Part shown: positions 63,569 through 64,000 of the stretch, piece after piece
Position numbering within the stretch: the stretch's first letter is position 1
Layout: each line of letters begins with the position of its first letter
Translations under genes and position numbers: made by a program
Notes under the pieces: generated by a model
Databases searched by the model: none
What the model was told of the DNA's origin: nothing
The model's input: the letters and a program-made list of their open reading frames with translations, nothing else
NCBI GenBank assembly: GCA_964017045.1
Contig: OZ024798.1
Location: 31,362,347 to 31,426,346, forward strand
Source of the DNA: Omphiscola glabra
Taxonomy: Eukaryota > Mollusca > Gastropoda > Lymnaeidae
Direction of reading: 5' to 3'
Length of the DNA stretch: 64,000 nucleotides

Positions 63569-64000
63569 CTTCATTTTTTTTTTTTTTTTGTATTCTTCTA
63601 TAATTGTTCACATTTGCGATACATTCTTATATAATTGTCCACATTTGTGATGCATATCCTAAATGTTCTTATGCAATGCACTTAGGTGTTTGGAGTTCCA
63701 TAGCAAATAAGATTAATATCAAATTTATACAAATATAGAATCATTGTTCTTCTTCGTCTCATCTTAATTATTGTTGATATACCTTACTCTTCAGTTGTTT
63801 TTCATTGTAAAAGAGGAATTAACGATATATATAACAGAGTGAGAGTTACCAAACTGACAAAAAATTTCTCATCCAATTCATAGCATTTTTGCCTCATATT
63901 TATTTTTTTGGTATTGTTTTTAATTAAAGATAATGTAAATAAGCACTCCTTTGCTTTGCCCCATAAATAAACATTCCATATATAAATTTCCGGAAATCTC
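63569..64000 (+). other. SHANK: SHANK 3' UTR (start)
   Basis: AT-rich sequence after the stop with a T run at 63577-63590 and a small 'acatttg(c/t)gatacat' duplication at 63610-63655. Confidence 0.8.
63966..63971 (+). terminator. Polyadenylation signal AATAAA
   Basis: AATAAA 398 bp after the stop; a cleavage site would be expected 10-30 bp later, near the window end. Others may lie downstream. Confidence 0.6.

Overview
The window looks like nuclear DNA of an invertebrate animal, probably a lophotrochozoan and perhaps a gastropod mollusc. Spliceosomal introns with GT/AG ends, low gene density, many minisatellites and MITEs, and the amino-acid divergence from vertebrate relatives all point that way. 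The species cannot be named from the sequence. There is no sign of bacterial organisation.

One gene runs through nearly the whole window on the + strand: a SHANK/ProSAP postsynaptic scaffold. I assembled 18 exons from 3194 to 63568 by homology, splice signals and phase. The joined coding sequence is 5466 nt, divisible by three, ends in TAA at 63566-63568, and encodes 1821 residues. The domain order is the full SHANK set: N-terminal SPN (exons 1-3), ankyrin repeats (exons 4-7), a strongly diverged SH3 split over two exons (exons 9-10), PDZ (exons 12-14), a long proline-rich region with three PPxxF Homer-type motifs (exons 15-18), and a C-terminal SAM domain. The first coding exon or exons lie upstream of the window.

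Layout: 1-3193 is upstream intron or flank with two minisatellites. 3194-12354 holds exons 1-11. 12355-52616 is a single 40.3-kb intron. 52617-63568 holds exons 12-18. 63569-64000 is 3' UTR with a polyadenylation signal.

The giant intron is the unusual part. It carries a 4.1-kb open reading frame (21031-25119, 1362 codons) on the same strand. An in-frame stop lies just before its ATG, and a potential donor at 25064/25065 is in exactly the phase (2) needed to join PDZ exon 12. The simplest reading is an alternative promoter and first coding exon for an isoform with the PDZ, proline-rich and SAM parts but no SPN, ankyrin or SH3 parts (predicted 2646 residues). A separate nested gene is the alternative. 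The intron also holds an 8.4-kb array of a 29-bp repeat with higher-order structure, more than a dozen other minisatellites, three hAT-type MITEs with visible 8-bp target duplications, a foldback element with a 10-bp duplication, an inverted pair of a further MITE near the two intron ends, many poly-G/C tracts, and six CRE palindromes. By eye, about 13.8-51.5 kb is CpG-rich, while both flanks are AT-rich and CpG-poor.

SHANK proteins are known to link glutamate-receptor complexes, through PDZ-bound GKAP/SAPAP and PPxxF-bound Homer, to the actin cytoskeleton, and to oligomerise through SAM. If the alternative exon is real, the locus makes two scaffolds that share the PDZ-to-SAM half and differ in their N-terminal halves.
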